A DNA stretch of 64,000 nucleotides, from positions 2,294,001 through 2,358,000 of the forward strand of contig NZ_CP098480.1 of the NCBI RefSeq assembly GCF_023702715.1. The letters are read 5' to 3'. Under the pieces are notes generated by a model. That model had not been told where the DNA came from. It saw only the letters and a list, made by a program, of their open reading frames with translations, and made no database searches. Source of the stretch: Acinetobacter sp. C32I (GTDB taxonomy: Bacteria; Pseudomonadota; Gammaproteobacteria; Pseudomonadales; Moraxellaceae). Position numbers and translations under genes: made by a program. Shown piece after piece: positions 28,055 to 38,827 of this stretch; the stretch's first letter is position 1, and every line of letters starts with the position of its first letter.

Positions 28055-30361
28055 TTAGCTGCCTTGAACCAACCGTCTGGCACTGATAATCCCCGGTTGC
28101 TGCTCTAAACGAGCCAACAAACGTGACAACTGTGCCAAACCCTTGACTTCGATCAACAACTTCATATTGGCAATACCATCTGCCTCAGAAATGGTATTGA
28201 CCTGACGAATATTGATTTGGTCTGAGAAAATCACCTGAGTCAGATCTTTGAGTAAACCACGTCGATCATAAGCTTCCACCACGATCTGAACGCTCTGACC
28301 ACGGGTCGGCTGCATTTCCCAATCGGCTTCAACAGCACGCTCAGGTTCTTGAGTGGTCATGCGTAAGTAGTCAGGACACGCGATCTTATGGATACTGACC
28401 CCACGATTCAAGGTGATATAACCGCCAATCGACTCGCCATGTACCGGCTGACAACATTGTGCAATATGCAATTCAACATTATCCAACCCATCAATCAAAA
28501 TCCCATGCGCCGATAACGTATGGCTGGCACGAGGATTTAACGCAGGTTTTAACACCAATTCTGGCTCGTCTTGATCCAAATGCATCTGACGATTCACTTG
28601 ATTCATCAAAGCATGCAGACTGATATCACCACTGACCAATGCCACCAGAATATCATCACCAGATTTCAGGTTGAAATGTGATGAATAGTCTTTCAGATCA
28701 ATACTTTTCGGGTGAATCGCTAAACGAGCCAACTCTTTATTGAGTAACTCACGCCCAACTTCAACATTCTTACTGCGATCTTGTTGTCTAAACCAATGAC
28801 GTAGCTTGTCACGTGCACGTGCGGTCTTGATATACCCCAAAGAGTTCACCAACCAGTCACGGTTCGGCTCACGATCTTTCTTGGTTAAAATCTCAACCTG
28901 CTCACCTGTCTTTAAGGTATAAGTTAAAGGCACATAACGCTGGTTCACACGAGCGGCATAGCACTTATTACCGACTTCGGTATGCACATGGTACGCAAAG
29001 TCTAGAACGGTTGAACCACGTGGTAACTCTTTGATATCCCCATCACGGCTAAACACATAGATCTTTTCAAAATTCTCAAAATCTTGAATTTGATCAATGC
29101 CATTCGACTCTTCATCTTCACCATGCGGTGTAGTTTCAGTGCGCTCTTGATAATGCTCAAGCACAGCACGTAATGAATGCAAACGATCATTAAAGGAATG
29201 ATCGGTATTCTTGGCACCTTCTTTGTAGTTAAAGTGCGAGCACACCCCCAATTCCGCTTCGTTATGCATCTCAAAGGTACGAATTTGTACTTCCAGAGAT
29301 TTATTCTCAGCAATCACTGCGGTATGCAATGAACGATAACCATTGGCTTTCGGATTGGTGACATAGTCATCAAACTGGTTCGGAATATGGCGCCATATCT
29401 GATGTACGATACCCAAAGCGTGATAACAATCTGGAACACTTTTCACCAACACACGCACTGCACGAATATCGTAAAGCTGATCGAAGCTGAGGTTCTTGCT
29501 TTTCATTTTTCGATAAATCGAATAAATGTGCTTCACACGCCCGGTGATTTCGGCCTGAATATCATAGGCAGCCAGTTCAGTTTTCAATTTATCGATGACA
29601 AACTGAATATACTGCTCACGTTCCAAACGCTTCTCATTCAGTAAAGAGGCAATCTCTTTATAGCGTTCTGGGGCTAAATAACGAAAGGCGAGATCTTCCA
29701 ATTCCCACTTGAGCTGGGCAATGCCTAAACGATGCGCCAATGGTGAATAAATGGTGAGAATTTCACGTGCAACACGTTCCTGACGTTCTTTACTTGCGGT
29801 TGCCAATTCACGCAGTGCATAGGTTCGCTCTGCCAGTTTGATCAATACAACCCGCACATCTTCCGTCACTGAAATCAGCATTTTATAAATGCCGTTTAAG
29901 TGTTCACGCTGATTATTATTAAAATGATCTTCTAAGCGTTTGTTCTTTTCAATCAACTCAGACAGTTTACCCATCGCAAGTGTGCCTTTCACCAGACCCA
30001 AAACCTGCTCGCCAAACTGTTGCTGAATGTCCTCTAAGGTAATCAAACCCTCACGTACACTCCGATATAACACCGCCGCTGAAAGCGTGTCTTCATCGAC
30101 ATGTAAATGGGCCAAAATATCCGCCATACCAATCCCGGTACTAAAGGTATTGATACGATGATTTCCCGTCGCTTGTAACTCTTTTGCTAAGGTTAGCTCC
30201 GCAACCTGTTGAAGTTGCTTCAGCTCTGCCCCATCCAAAATACCACGCACTCGATCTAGCCAAGAGACAAGACTACTTTGCGCTTCAGCGGCATGTTCTA
30301 CAGTCGCTTCCTCAGACAACTCTTGGAGTCGTCCAGGTAACTGCTCACGTACTGTGACCAT
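28055..30361 (-). CDS. relA: GTP pyrophosphokinase RelA
   Basis: Ribosome-associated synthetase of the alarmone (p)ppGpp in amino acid starvation. 768 residues. The N-terminal hydrolase domain has lost its HD catalytic pair (the region reads VLYRSVREGLITLEDI), so it is a synthetase-only RelA, not SpoT. The synthetase domain (about 250-410) has YRSLHTAV and the RelA-type EAELGVCSHFNYKEG. TGS (about 440-500), zinc-finger-like (HIAQCCQPVHGE) and C-terminal ACT domains follow. AGGAGAAAGG precedes the ATG. Confidence 0.95.
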   Translation of the reverse strand: MVTVREQLPGRLQELSEEATVEHAAEAQSSLVSWLDRVRGILDGAELKQLQQVAELTLAKELQATGNHRINTFSTGIGMADILAHLHVDEDTLSAAVLYRSVREGLITLEDIQQQFGEQVLGLVKGTLAMGKLSELIEKNKRLEDHFNNNQREHLNGIYKMLISVTEDVRVVLIKLAERTYALRELATASKERQERVAREILTIYSPLAHRLGIAQLKWELEDLAFRYLAPERYKEIASLLNEKRLEREQYIQFVIDKLKTELAAYDIQAEITGRVKHIYSIYRKMKSKNLSFDQLYDIRAVRVLVKSVPDCYHALGIVHQIWRHIPNQFDDYVTNPKANGYRSLHTAVIAENKSLEVQIRTFEMHNEAELGVCSHFNYKEGAKNTDHSFNDRLHSLRAVLEHYQERTETTPHGEDEESNGIDQIQDFENFEKIYVFSRDGDIKELPRGSTVLDFAYHVHTEVGNKCYAARVNQRYVPLTYTLKTGEQVEILTKKDREPNRDWLVNSLGYIKTARARDKLRHWFRQQDRSKNVEVGRELLNKELARLAIHPKSIDLKDYSSHFNLKSGDDILVALVSGDISLHALMNQVNRQMHLDQDEPELVLKPALNPRASHTLSAHGILIDGLDNVELHIAQCCQPVHGESIGGYITLNRGVSIHKIACPDYLRMTTQEPERAVEADWEMQPTRGQSVQIVVEAYDRRGLLKDLTQVIFSDQINIRQVNTISEADGIANMKLLIEVKGLAQLSRLLARLEQQPGIISARRLVQGS

Positions 30362-30392
30362 ACCTTTCTCCTCTGGATATGTAACTCATTTT

Positions 30393-31802
30393 TTAATCGT
30401 TTATCTCTTCGATTTTTTCAAGCCGTTCAACTTTTTCAAACAAGGCAATCGATTCAACATGTTCAGTATGCGTAAACATGTCCATGACTGCTGCTTTCTT
30501 CAATTGATAGCCATATTGTGCCAGTACACCTGCATCCCTTGCCAGTGTTGATGGGTTACATGAAACATAAACGATTCTTTTCGCTCCAAAATTAGGTACA
30601 TATTGCATAACTTCAAATGCGCCCGATCGTGGAGGATCAATTAATAATGCATCAAATCCCTGTTTCGCCCAAGAATGATGCGAAAAGTCTTTTGTTAAAT
30701 CTTGTGAAAAGAACGCCGCCTGAGACAAATGATTTGCTTGCGCATTCTCAGTTGCTCTGTTGACCATCTCATCACTCGCCTCAACGCCGACCACTTGACC
30801 TGCCTCACCCACACAACGTGCAATCGGTAGAGAAAAATTACCTAATCCACAGAATAGGTCAAGTACTCTTTCCCCTTTCTGTAATTGAAGCAATTCACAT
30901 GCCAACTGAATCATCTGCGCATTTACACCACTGTTGACCTGCGTAAAATCTAACGGTGAAAATGCAAATTTGACTGCAAAATCATCCAAACTGTAATGCA
31001 AACGCATTTCTGCCTGTGAATCATCTACGCGATGTAAACTATCCGCCCCTTTTGGCTGCAAATACAACTGCCATCCTTTGAGTAACGTAAATTGACGTAA
31101 TTGGTTGACATCCGACACATTTAATTCATCTAAGTGGCGAATTAATAATGCAACCTCAGAGTCTCCCATCGCCAATTCTATATGACCAATATGCGCTTTG
31201 CCTGTAAGACTTTCGAGTAGTTTCTTAAGTTCTGGTAAACATTCAGATAAGGTTTGATCAAGTACCTTACACTGCTGAATTTCAGTTAAATGATTACTAT
31301 GATGCTCACGAAAACCCATCACCAAACGATTTTGCTTGGCAATATAGCGCACCCCGATTCGGGCACGGCGACGATAATCTGCTTTAACCGAACGAATCGG
31401 ATCGAGCCATTGTTCAGGTTGCAATCCTGCAAAATGTTGCAAATGCGATTTTAAAACATTCTGTTTCAACACAATCTGTTCATCAGGATGAATATGCTGC
31501 AAACTGCAGCCGCCACACACCCCAAAATGAGGACAAATCGGATCAACTCGCCCCTCAGCGGCCTCACTTTCCAGCTTGACCATGTCCGCTTCTTCTAAGC
31601 GTGAGGTTTGATTGGTAATCTTGGCCTGCACCGTTTCGCCGACAAGGGCATAACGGATAAAAACTTTCTTGCCGTGTTTTTCTTTAGGATGATCTGGGTG
31701 CGTTCCATAATGCGCAATGCCTCGCCCTTCATGCGAAAATGCCTCGATTTGAAAGGTATAGCTTGGATATTGCGTTGGACGTTGTTTCGCTTTGTGTTTC
31801 AA
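30393..31802 (-). CDS. rlmD: 23S rRNA (uracil-1939-C5)-methyltransferase RlmD
   Basis: 469 residues. It methylates U1939 of 23S rRNA with S-adenosylmethionine. A TRAM domain (about 16-75) is followed by the iron-sulfur cysteines [10 protein letters not shown] (about 99-108), the SAM site [20 protein letters not shown] and the catalytic Cys region [13 protein letters not shown]. It ends 31 bp before relA, which is the common relA partner, and starts 9 bp after the exonuclease gene. Confidence 0.95.
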   Translation of the reverse strand: MKHKAKQRPTQYPSYTFQIEAFSHEGRGIAHYGTHPDHPKEKHGKKVFIRYALVGETVQAKITNQTSRLEEADMVKLESEAAEGRVDPICPHFGVCGGCSLQHIHPDEQIVLKQNVLKSHLQHFAGLQPEQWLDPIRSVKADYRRRARIGVRYIAKQNRLVMGFREHHSNHLTEIQQCKVLDQTLSECLPELKKLLESLTGKAHIGHIELAMGDSEVALLIRHLDELNVSDVNQLRQFTLLKGWQLYLQPKGADSLHRVDDSQAEMRLHYSLDDFAVKFAFSPLDFTQVNSGVNAQMIQLACELLQLQKGERVLDLFCGLGNFSLPIARCVGEAGQVVGVEASDEMVNRATENAQANHLSQAAFFSQDLTKDFSHHSWAKQGFDALLIDPPRSGAFEVMQYVPNFGAKRIVYVSCNPSTLARDAGVLAQYGYQLKKAAVMDMFTHTEHVESIALFEKVERLEKIEEIND

Positions 31803-31811
31803 AAGATGAAC

Positions 31812-32633
31812 CTAATTTTTTGGCGCAAAAGTATCTGCGGTGAATACAGTATATTGCGATGTTTGCTGCCATACCTGTAAAAAATCTGTTTGTTGCGTTT
31901 GCGTTTGTAAATAATCAATAGTGGATTGAACTAAATACTGATGATCTTTTTGATTCAACTGGCCTTTGAGCAACAACCAGCGAAGATAGACCAACCACGT
32001 ATTCAACACATCGCCTTCGCAATAACGGGTCAATTCTAACCATTGTTTATTACGTACATATTCAGGCACGTGATAGCCCGTTTCACCACGCTTGCCAGGA
32101 AAACCAAGCAAACAGGCAATATCATCCAGTTTCTGAAAATTACGACCATTAAACATCGCCATCACATCCATCAAGTCAACATGACGATGGTGGTAACGGT
32201 TCTGATAGTTGTTAAAGCGTTTTTGCTGATCAATTTCACCTTGGTCAAACAAGCTCGGTGCAGACAAACCGTGATACATGGCACGAAACAGAATCACAGG
32301 CAAATCAAATTGCGAGCCATTCCAGCTGACCAGTGTCGGCTGCTTCTTGTCAAAAATCGATAAGAATTTTGCCAACATTTCAGCTTCGTTATGCTGTTCC
32401 TGACTAAATGAAAACAGGCGATAGCCTTTTTCATCAATCCATAAACCAGAAATACAGACAATTTCATGCAAAGGCAGACGTTGAAAATCCATCCCCGACT
32501 CTTGGCGACGAATTTTGGTGAGTGCCTGCTCGACATCTGCTTCAGGTAAATCAAGGTGATAAAGATGTGCACCCGCCTTTAAATCGGTCAGGGTCTCAAT
32601 ATCAAAAACTAAAATCGGAAAACGTAAATTCAT
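31812..32633 (-). CDS. PolB-like 3'-5' exonuclease
   Basis: 273 residues of the predicted exonuclease family related to the proofreading domain of family B polymerases. DEDD-type residues are visible: FDIETL at the start, SWNGSQFDLPV in the middle and YCEGDVLNTWLVY near the end (DEDDy type). No polymerase domain is attached. It is the first gene of the exonuclease-rlmD-relA run. Role in repair or RNA processing unknown. Confidence 0.87.
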   Translation of the reverse strand: MNLRFPILVFDIETLTDLKAGAHLYHLDLPEADVEQALTKIRRQESGMDFQRLPLHEIVCISGLWIDEKGYRLFSFSQEQHNEAEMLAKFLSIFDKKQPTLVSWNGSQFDLPVILFRAMYHGLSAPSLFDQGEIDQQKRFNNYQNRYHHRHVDLMDVMAMFNGRNFQKLDDIACLLGFPGKRGETGYHVPEYVRNKQWLELTRYCEGDVLNTWLVYLRWLLLKGQLNQKDHQYLVQSTIDYLQTQTQQTDFLQVWQQTSQYTVFTADTFAPKN

Positions 32634-32714
32634 TTCAGAATTCCCTTACAGAGCTGCAATACAGCTCCCTGCAGCCAAGGGTGAACTGTAAGTATAACAG
32701 TGTCAGGTCGGATC

Positions 32715-33644
32715 TTAGTCTTCATCTTGTACTGAGAATAATCCCGTTGATAAGTAACGATCACCACGGTCACAGATAATGCAGACAATCACCGCATCTG
32801 GTTGTTCTTCTGCAATTTTAATTGATGCCCAAACCGCACCACCAGAAGATGTTCCTGCACTGATGCCCTCAGTACGCGCCAGCTTACGCATGGTTTTTTC
32901 CGCTTCAATCTGTGGAATATCAATGATGCGGTCGACACGACTGCGATCAAAGATGGTTGGCAAATATTCTTCTGGCCAACGGCGAATCCCTGCAATGCTT
33001 GAGCCATCTGAAGGCTGTAAACCCACAATTTGAATATCTGGGTTTTGCTCTTTCAGATATTTAGACACTCCCATGATGGTTCCCGTCGTGCCCATTGAGC
33101 TGACAAAATGGGTAATCTTGCCACCTGTTTGCTTCCAGATTTCTGGACCTGTGGTCAGGTAATGTGCTTCAACATTGTCTGGATTACCAAACTGATTCAG
33201 CACAAAGCCTTTGCCTTCAGCCTGCATTTGTAAAGCAAGGTCGCGTGCACCTTCCATGCCTTGCTGCTGCGTGACTTCAATCAGCTCTGCGCCATAGGCC
33301 AACATCGCATCTTTACGCTCTTGGCTCATGTTGTTCGGCATGATCAGCTTCATTTTATAGCCGCGCATGGCTGCAACCATGGCCAACGCGATCCCCGTGT
33401 TGCCACTAGTCGCTTCGATCAAGGTATCCCCAGGTTGAATCTGTCCACGCTTTTCCGCTTGAACAATCATGTTATAGGCAGGGCGATCTTTGACCGATCC
33501 TGCTGGATTATTGCCTTCTAATTTTGCTAATACCGTGGCTTGGGTATGACACGCTAAACGTTGCAAACGCACCAAAGGGGTTTTACCGACATAGTAATCC
33601 AGTAAAAATTCATCTGCTAAAAAATCAGTTTGCGTATTCGTCAT
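32715..33644 (-). CDS. cysM: cysteine synthase B
   Basis: PLP enzyme that makes cysteine from O-acetylserine and sulfide or thiosulfate. 309 residues from the ATG at 33644; the frame extends further upstream but that part is not family-like. The PLP lysine is in NPAGSVKDRPA (about 50-60), the substrate loop is EATSGNTGIALA and the phosphate loop is MGTTGTIMG. The N-terminal DYYVGKTPLVRLQRL suits CysM rather than CysK. Divergent from gacS. Confidence 0.94.
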   Translation of the reverse strand: MTNTQTDFLADEFLLDYYVGKTPLVRLQRLACHTQATVLAKLEGNNPAGSVKDRPAYNMIVQAEKRGQIQPGDTLIEATSGNTGIALAMVAAMRGYKMKLIMPNNMSQERKDAMLAYGAELIEVTQQQGMEGARDLALQMQAEGKGFVLNQFGNPDNVEAHYLTTGPEIWKQTGGKITHFVSSMGTTGTIMGVSKYLKEQNPDIQIVGLQPSDGSSIAGIRRWPEEYLPTIFDRSRVDRIIDIPQIEAEKTMRKLARTEGISAGTSSGGAVWASIKIAEEQPDAVIVCIICDRGDRYLSTGLFSVQDED

Positions 33645-33793
33645 GATCGACACCGATATTAAGGTGGCGACTATTGTATGAAAAAAACGGAAATACTGCA
33701 CCATTTCACTCTGCTTTTTATTGGCAAGCAGATGTCTTCGCTTATCGCAAAGCATGCTAAGATGTTGCGCAGAATGATAAATCTGACCGAACT

Positions 33794-36604
33794 ATGTCAA
33801 ATTTCAATAAAACCATATCGAAACGCTTACGCCTCAATCATGCCTACGGACAATTGATTGCACTGATTTTAGTGCCGATTGCCATCTTGACAGGTGTTGG
33901 TATTCTTTGGGTTTTATCCGAAACCACCAGTTCTGCAAAATCACAACAACGTTCTGATGCGTCTGCAATTTTGGCACGTTACCACCAAACTGCGAATGAT
34001 TTATTAAAACTGGTCCAAGAACAACCCGATCAATATGATCGTGCTCAAAACATCATGCAGAAGATGTTTGATGAAAAAAATCTACAGCGTGCGGTACTGA
34101 TTGATAATCGTGGTCAGACTTATTTAAGCGTTGGCTATCAAAACAATCGCTTTTGGCCAAACTTTCCAGAAAACAGTAACTTCTTTGGCCCAATTTCGCA
34201 TAATCACAATAGCATTTATGGTTCGAAACTCGACAGTGGCGATCCTAATTCTGTTTGGTTGATGATTGAATTAGACAACCAACCCTTGGAATTGGCTCGC
34301 TATAAAATTCTACTGTCCCTGGTCGTGACTGGACTGATCACCATACTGATTCTCCTATTCTGTTTAAATGTGTTCTCTCGTCGCTGGCTCGCACCGCTGT
34401 ATGAAATTCGCATGCAAATGCAACGCCTCAACGCCGACACGCTTGATCAGCATATTGTGGTGAACAGTACCGGTGAGCTGCGTTTGCTACAGCGTGATAT
34501 CGCCAATGTGGTGAAACGCCTACACTTTAGTTTCTTAGAATTAAAAGAACATACTGAACAAACCGAAGAAGATTTACGTCGAACACTGGACACCTTAGAA
34601 GTCCAGAACATTACCTACCGCCAAGCACGTGACCAAGCGATTTCATCGAATCAATCTAAGTCGGTGTTTTTGGCCAATATCAGCCATGAACTCAGAACAC
34701 CGCTGAACAGTATTGATGGTTTTATTCACTTATTACTACGTCAGCAAAACCTGAGCAATGAGCAAAATCTCTATCTGCAAACCATCCGAAAATCATCGGC
34801 ACATCTATTGGCACTGATCAATGACGTGTTGGATTTCTCTAAAATTGATGCAGGTAAACTCGAGCTCGAAACCGCACCCTTTGACCTTGAGGAAGCTATT
34901 TTTGATGTGATGGATATGCTCTCGCCTTTGGCGGCACAAAAGCATATCAATATGGCCTTCTACTATGCAGAGAATATTCCAAAGCATGTGGTCGGTGATG
35001 CACTACGCTTTAAACAGATTCTGACCAATCTGATTTCCAATGCCATCAAGTTCACCCCTGATGGGGAAATCATTGTCCGTGTGCGTATGGAAGATGATGA
35101 AATCGGACAATGCTTACTACATTTTAGTGTACAAGACAGCGGCATTGGTCTGAGCGGTACAGATCGTAAGAAGCTGTTCGAATCGTTCTCTCAGGGCGAT
35201 GCTTCAGTTACCCGTCAGTTCGGTGGCACAGGACTTGGTCTGGCCATTTCCAAACAGCTGGTGCATTTGATGCATGGTCAGATTGGCTTTGAGGACAACC
35301 AAGAACGTGCCCCAACCGAAAAAGGCTCAACCTTCTGGTTCACGGCTTCATTTAAAGTCGAAGAGCAAGATGAGTTTGTGGAACATCCACGTTTCGATCA
35401 TTTGCAAGTGGTGTCTTATCTCGCTCACCCTGCAACGGCCAGCGTACTGCGTTCATACCTCGAGAATTACCATGTCTCACATATTGAGACCCAATCGATT
35501 CTGGATCTATTCAGCCGCTTAAATCATCTGAATCAGCAGGAAAATACATGGCTGATTGTCGATCATAGCGGTGATACCGAAGCCTTACTCAAAGAGATTC
35601 GTCAGCGTTATCATGGTAACTTGGCTGTTTATGGTTATCAGATGAGCCTTGAGCCAAATATGCTCAATGAATACCGTGCACGACCACTGTATCAACCGCT
35701 GAGTCGTCGTGAGTTGGTACAACTCCTCGGCAATCAACCTGTTTTCGAGCAAGAGCCTGAAGACTTTAACGGTCAGGGTTTGCATGTGTTGGCGGTGGAT
35801 GATCACCTCCCAAACTTGATTGTGCTTGAAGCCTTACTCGGTGAGCTCAATGTCACCACCACCAAAGCATTGAGTGGACAAAAGGCTATCGACATTATTC
35901 AAGAGCGAATTGAACAAAAATCGCCGCCGTTTGATTTGGTCTTTATGGATATTCAAATGCCAGTCATGTCTGGGATTGATACTACGCGTGCCATTCGCTC
36001 ACTAGAATCCACACTTGATTCAGGCATGCAACTGCCAATCATTGCGCTCACCGCGCATGCACTGGCCGATGAAAAACAAAAGCTGCTCAAAGTCGGTATG
36101 AATGATTATGTGACCAAACCAATCCAGATGGAGCAAATCATTCAAATCCTGACCCATTGGACCAAGAACAATTTCACGACTCAACCTACGACAACTGAGC
36201 CCAAGCGCCCAACCGAATCAATTGATCCCCAAATTCTGAACTGGCAACAAAGTGTGCAGCTTGCAGCCAACAAAGAAGATTTGGCACAAGACTTATTGAA
36301 TATGCTGGTGGACAGCTTTGATACCGAACTGGCTGAAATGCAACAATTGATTGAGATGGAAGATTTCCCACAATTGGAACATGTTCTACACCGTCTCTAT
36401 GGCGCAACCCGCTATGTCGGCACACCAAACTTGCAGCAAGTATCAGGCGAGTTTGAGCAATTTGTCTCAACCTTACGTAAAGAGCGTCGTAAGGCCGATG
36501 ATGTATTTATTCGTGAGACCAGTCATCGCTTCAATGAACTCAGTACCGCCATTGAACAGGTTAGACAGGCTGCCAATTTGATCTTGCATGCGCATGACAA
36601 TTAA
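33794..36604 (+). CDS. gacS: hybrid sensor histidine kinase GacS/BarA
   Basis: 936 residues. In order: first membrane helix (about 22-42), periplasmic domain (to about 170), second helix (about 172-194), HAMP, histidine kinase domain with the phospho-His in FLANISHELRTPLNS (about 298), ATPase domain with the G boxes DSGIGLS and GTGLGLAIS, a receiver domain with the phospho-Asp in LVFMDIQMPV, and a C-terminal HPt domain with LHRLYGATRYVG. This is the GacS/BarA arrangement, which signals to GacA and the CsrA-controlling small RNAs. GacA is not in the window. Confidence 0.94.
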   Translation: MSNFNKTISKRLRLNHAYGQLIALILVPIAILTGVGILWVLSETTSSAKSQQRSDASAILARYHQTANDLLKLVQEQPDQYDRAQNIMQKMFDEKNLQRAVLIDNRGQTYLSVGYQNNRFWPNFPENSNFFGPISHNHNSIYGSKLDSGDPNSVWLMIELDNQPLELARYKILLSLVVTGLITILILLFCLNVFSRRWLAPLYEIRMQMQRLNADTLDQHIVVNSTGELRLLQRDIANVVKRLHFSFLELKEHTEQTEEDLRRTLDTLEVQNITYRQARDQAISSNQSKSVFLANISHELRTPLNSIDGFIHLLLRQQNLSNEQNLYLQTIRKSSAHLLALINDVLDFSKIDAGKLELETAPFDLEEAIFDVMDMLSPLAAQKHINMAFYYAENIPKHVVGDALRFKQILTNLISNAIKFTPDGEIIVRVRMEDDEIGQCLLHFSVQDSGIGLSGTDRKKLFESFSQGDASVTRQFGGTGLGLAISKQLVHLMHGQIGFEDNQERAPTEKGSTFWFTASFKVEEQDEFVEHPRFDHLQVVSYLAHPATASVLRSYLENYHVSHIETQSILDLFSRLNHLNQQENTWLIVDHSGDTEALLKEIRQRYHGNLAVYGYQMSLEPNMLNEYRARPLYQPLSRRELVQLLGNQPVFEQEPEDFNGQGLHVLAVDDHLPNLIVLEALLGELNVTTTKALSGQKAIDIIQERIEQKSPPFDLVFMDIQMPVMSGIDTTRAIRSLESTLDSGMQLPIIALTAHALADEKQKLLKVGMNDYVTKPIQMEQIIQILTHWTKNNFTTQPTTTEPKRPTESIDPQILNWQQSVQLAANKEDLAQDLLNMLVDSFDTELAEMQQLIEMEDFPQLEHVLHRLYGATRYVGTPNLQQVSGEFEQFVSTLRKERRKADDVFIRETSHRFNELSTAIEQVRQAANLILHAHDN

Positions 36605-36679
36605 CGTGACTGCCCTGTCATGTTTCGATGCTGGGACTCATGTTATGCTGCCAAATCAAACACAATAAGAGTAAGGCAG

Positions 36680-37468
36680 ATGGCACTTTTACGCGTTGAA
36701 AAGAACAATGGAATCGCAACAGTTTCCTTAAACCGTCCAGATAAACGTAATGCAATGAGCTTTGCCTTACTCAAAGAGCTGGTGGCAACTGCAAAAAAAA
36801 TTGAAAAAGATCGTTCAATCCGCTGTGTCATTCTCACTGGTGAAGCACAGGTCTTTAGTGCAGGCATCGACCTTTCTGATTTAAACAATCCTAAAAATAC
36901 TGCTTTTGCTGCATGGGAACTGATTAAACCAGGGCAAAGCTTGTTTCAAAAAGCCTTCCTGATCTGGCAGAATCTGCCGATCCCTGTAATTGCAGCAATC
37001 GAAGGCTATTGCTTTGGTGCAGGCATGCAGCTCGCACTCGCAGCCGATATTCGTATTGCGACACCAAGCACGCAAATGTCAATCATGGAAAGTCGCTGGG
37101 GCCTGGTACCCGATATGGGGCTCACCCGTTCACTAAAAGGGCTGATTGGCGTTGATTTGGCCAAAGAACTGACCTTAACTGCGCGTATCTTTGATGCTGA
37201 ATATGCCAAAAAAATTGGTCTAGTCACCCATTTAGACAATGACCCATTAGCGAAAGCGAATATCATTGCCGAAGAAATTTTACAACGTTCACCAGATGCC
37301 ATTATGGCGGCGAAACGTGTTTTGGATGCGATGGAGCACCAACCTGAAAAAGCATTACGCTTAGAAAAACTTTGGCAACTCAAACTACTTTTAGGTAAAA
37401 ACAGTAGCCTTGCGCGTAAAAAGGACAAGAACCCAGAAGTTCAATTCTTACCACGTCAATACAAATAA
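36680..37468 (+). CDS. enoyl-CoA hydratase/isomerase (crotonase) family protein
   Basis: 262 residues from the ATG at 36680, which has GTAAGG nearby; the longer frame start is unsupported. The oxyanion-hole blocks FSAGIDLSDL and IEGYCFGAGMQLALAADIR are present, but residues that vary with reaction type do not settle hydratase versus isomerase. It follows gacS by 75 bp and is probably an independent metabolic gene. Confidence 0.87.
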   Translation: MALLRVEKNNGIATVSLNRPDKRNAMSFALLKELVATAKKIEKDRSIRCVILTGEAQVFSAGIDLSDLNNPKNTAFAAWELIKPGQSLFQKAFLIWQNLPIPVIAAIEGYCFGAGMQLALAADIRIATPSTQMSIMESRWGLVPDMGLTRSLKGLIGVDLAKELTLTARIFDAEYAKKIGLVTHLDNDPLAKANIIAEEILQRSPDAIMAAKRVLDAMEHQPEKALRLEKLWQLKLLLGKNSSLARKKDKNPEVQFLPRQYK

Positions 37469-37477
37469 TCATAGACA

Positions 37478-37511
37478 TTGAATATCAGATCATTTGAAAT
37501 CTGATATTCAA
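37478..37511. terminator. hairpin after the crotonase gene
   Basis: TTGAATATCAGAT (37478-37490) pairs perfectly with ATCTGATATTCAA (37499-37511). The T tract is weak, so termination strength is uncertain. Confidence 0.6.
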
Positions 37512-37533
37512 CTTCTTAAATAATTATCAATTT

Positions 37534-37941
37534 ATGTTTAATTCTAAAATAATCAGCTTAATCCTACTCTTTTCCTGTGCACAAACGGCTTATGCAACTC
37601 AATGGATTGAGATTCCTGCCAAAGAGAATGCCTGCAATATTCATGTTTTTTATGATCAAGCTTCCGCTCAAAAAAACATTCTGCTCGAAAAATATGATTT
37701 TAGTGAAATGAAAGAATGTGAGGAAATTTATAAAGGTCAGGCTTATTTAACCTATAAAAGCAAGATGAATTGCATTACCCATGAATTCAGCCCAATAGAA
37801 CAAACTTTTTATGCAAAGGATGGAAGTCATAAAAATTATCCTGAACGCTTCAATAGTTCTGTTCAACCGATCCCCAATAGTACGCCAGACCGCTTGCTTA
37901 GCGAAGCTTGCCGCACCCAAAAAGGAAATACATTGCCATGA
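37534..37941 (+). CDS. secreted protein, surface-adhesin-E-like
   Basis: 135 residues with a clear signal peptide (cleavage near TAYA-TQ). The mature part WIEIP...CNIHVFYD...YLTYKSKMNC...QTFYAKDG...PDRLLSEAC resembles the Surface-adhesin protein E family pattern (Trp start, Asp in a beta strand, paired Cys and a final Cys), a weak match by eye. Its TGA overlaps the ATG of the next gene (ATGA), an unusual pairing of an envelope protein with a cytoplasmic dehydrogenase. Confidence 0.72.
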   Translation: MFNSKIISLILLFSCAQTAYATQWIEIPAKENACNIHVFYDQASAQKNILLEKYDFSEMKECEEIYKGQAYLTYKSKMNCITHEFSPIEQTFYAKDGSHKNYPERFNSSVQPIPNSTPDRLLSEACRTQKGNTLP

Positions 37942-38804
37942 TCTTGAATCAAAAAACACCAATCGCTTTCTTGGGTATGGGTTTAATGGGTACACGTATG
38001 GCCAGCCGACTCTTACAAGCAGGTTATCCTGTGGCGGTCTGGAACCGTAGTCCGCTCGCATGTGAACCTTTGCAGCAGCAAGGTGCATTACACTTAAAGC
38101 TCGATGACATCGGCAGCTATCCTGTTATTTTGACCTGTTTAGCCGATGATCAAGCGGTGCAAAATGTTTTCACCCAAATTCAACCCTATTTGAAAGCTGA
38201 GCAAATCATTGTTGATTTCTCGAGCTTGTCAGTCTCTGCAACTCAAGAATTGGCTCAGTCTGCTCAACAACAACAGGTCACATGGATTGACTCTCCCGTA
38301 TCAGGCGGAACCATGGGAGCCGAACAAGGTACATTGGTTATTTTTGCAGGCGGTGATGCGAAGACGATCAAGCAACTCACCCCAATTTACAATGTACTCT
38401 CACAGCGTGTCACCCGTATGGGAACATCGGGTACAGGACAAGCGACTAAAATTTGCAATCAATTAATTGTTGCCGCCAATAGTACCCTGATTGCAGAAGC
38501 TGTCGCCCTTGCCGACCAAGCAGGCGTCGACACCGCATTACTTGCACCTGCACTCGCGGGTGGTTTTGCCGACTCAAAACCCTTTCAAATCCTTGCGCCG
38601 CGTATGGCAACACAGACCTTTGAGCCAGTACAATGGAAGGTGCAAACCCTATCAAAAGATTTAAACAATGCATTACTTCTGGCACAGAGTTTTAACTTAA
38701 AGATACCTGTGGCACAAAAAGCTCTATTACAGTTACAAGCTCACCAAGAAAATGGCTTTGCTGATAAGGATTTAGCGACTATCATCAAAATTACAGAACA
38801 ATAA
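37938..38804 (+). CDS. NAD(P)-dependent beta-hydroxyacid dehydrogenase (tartronate-semialdehyde-reductase-like)
   Basis: 288 residues from the ATG at 37938; upstream extensions are unsupported. It shows the cofactor motif FLGMGLMGTRMA, the substrate motif DSPVSGGTMGAEQGTL and the catalytic lysine in GTGQATKICNQ of the 3-hydroxyisobutyrate/tartronate semialdehyde family. The adjacent hydroxypyruvate isomerase gene, 23 bp downstream, favours tartronate semialdehyde reductase (GlxR-like). Glyoxylate carboligase is absent here. Confidence 0.86.
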   Translation: MILNQKTPIAFLGMGLMGTRMASRLLQAGYPVAVWNRSPLACEPLQQQGALHLKLDDIGSYPVILTCLADDQAVQNVFTQIQPYLKAEQIIVDFSSLSVSATQELAQSAQQQQVTWIDSPVSGGTMGAEQGTLVIFAGGDAKTIKQLTPIYNVLSQRVTRMGTSGTGQATKICNQLIVAANSTLIAEAVALADQAGVDTALLAPALAGGFADSKPFQILAPRMATQTFEPVQWKVQTLSKDLNNALLLAQSFNLKIPVAQKALLQLQAHQENGFADKDLATIIKITEQ

Positions 38805-38827
38805 TTATTGATTCAGGGAGTCTGAAA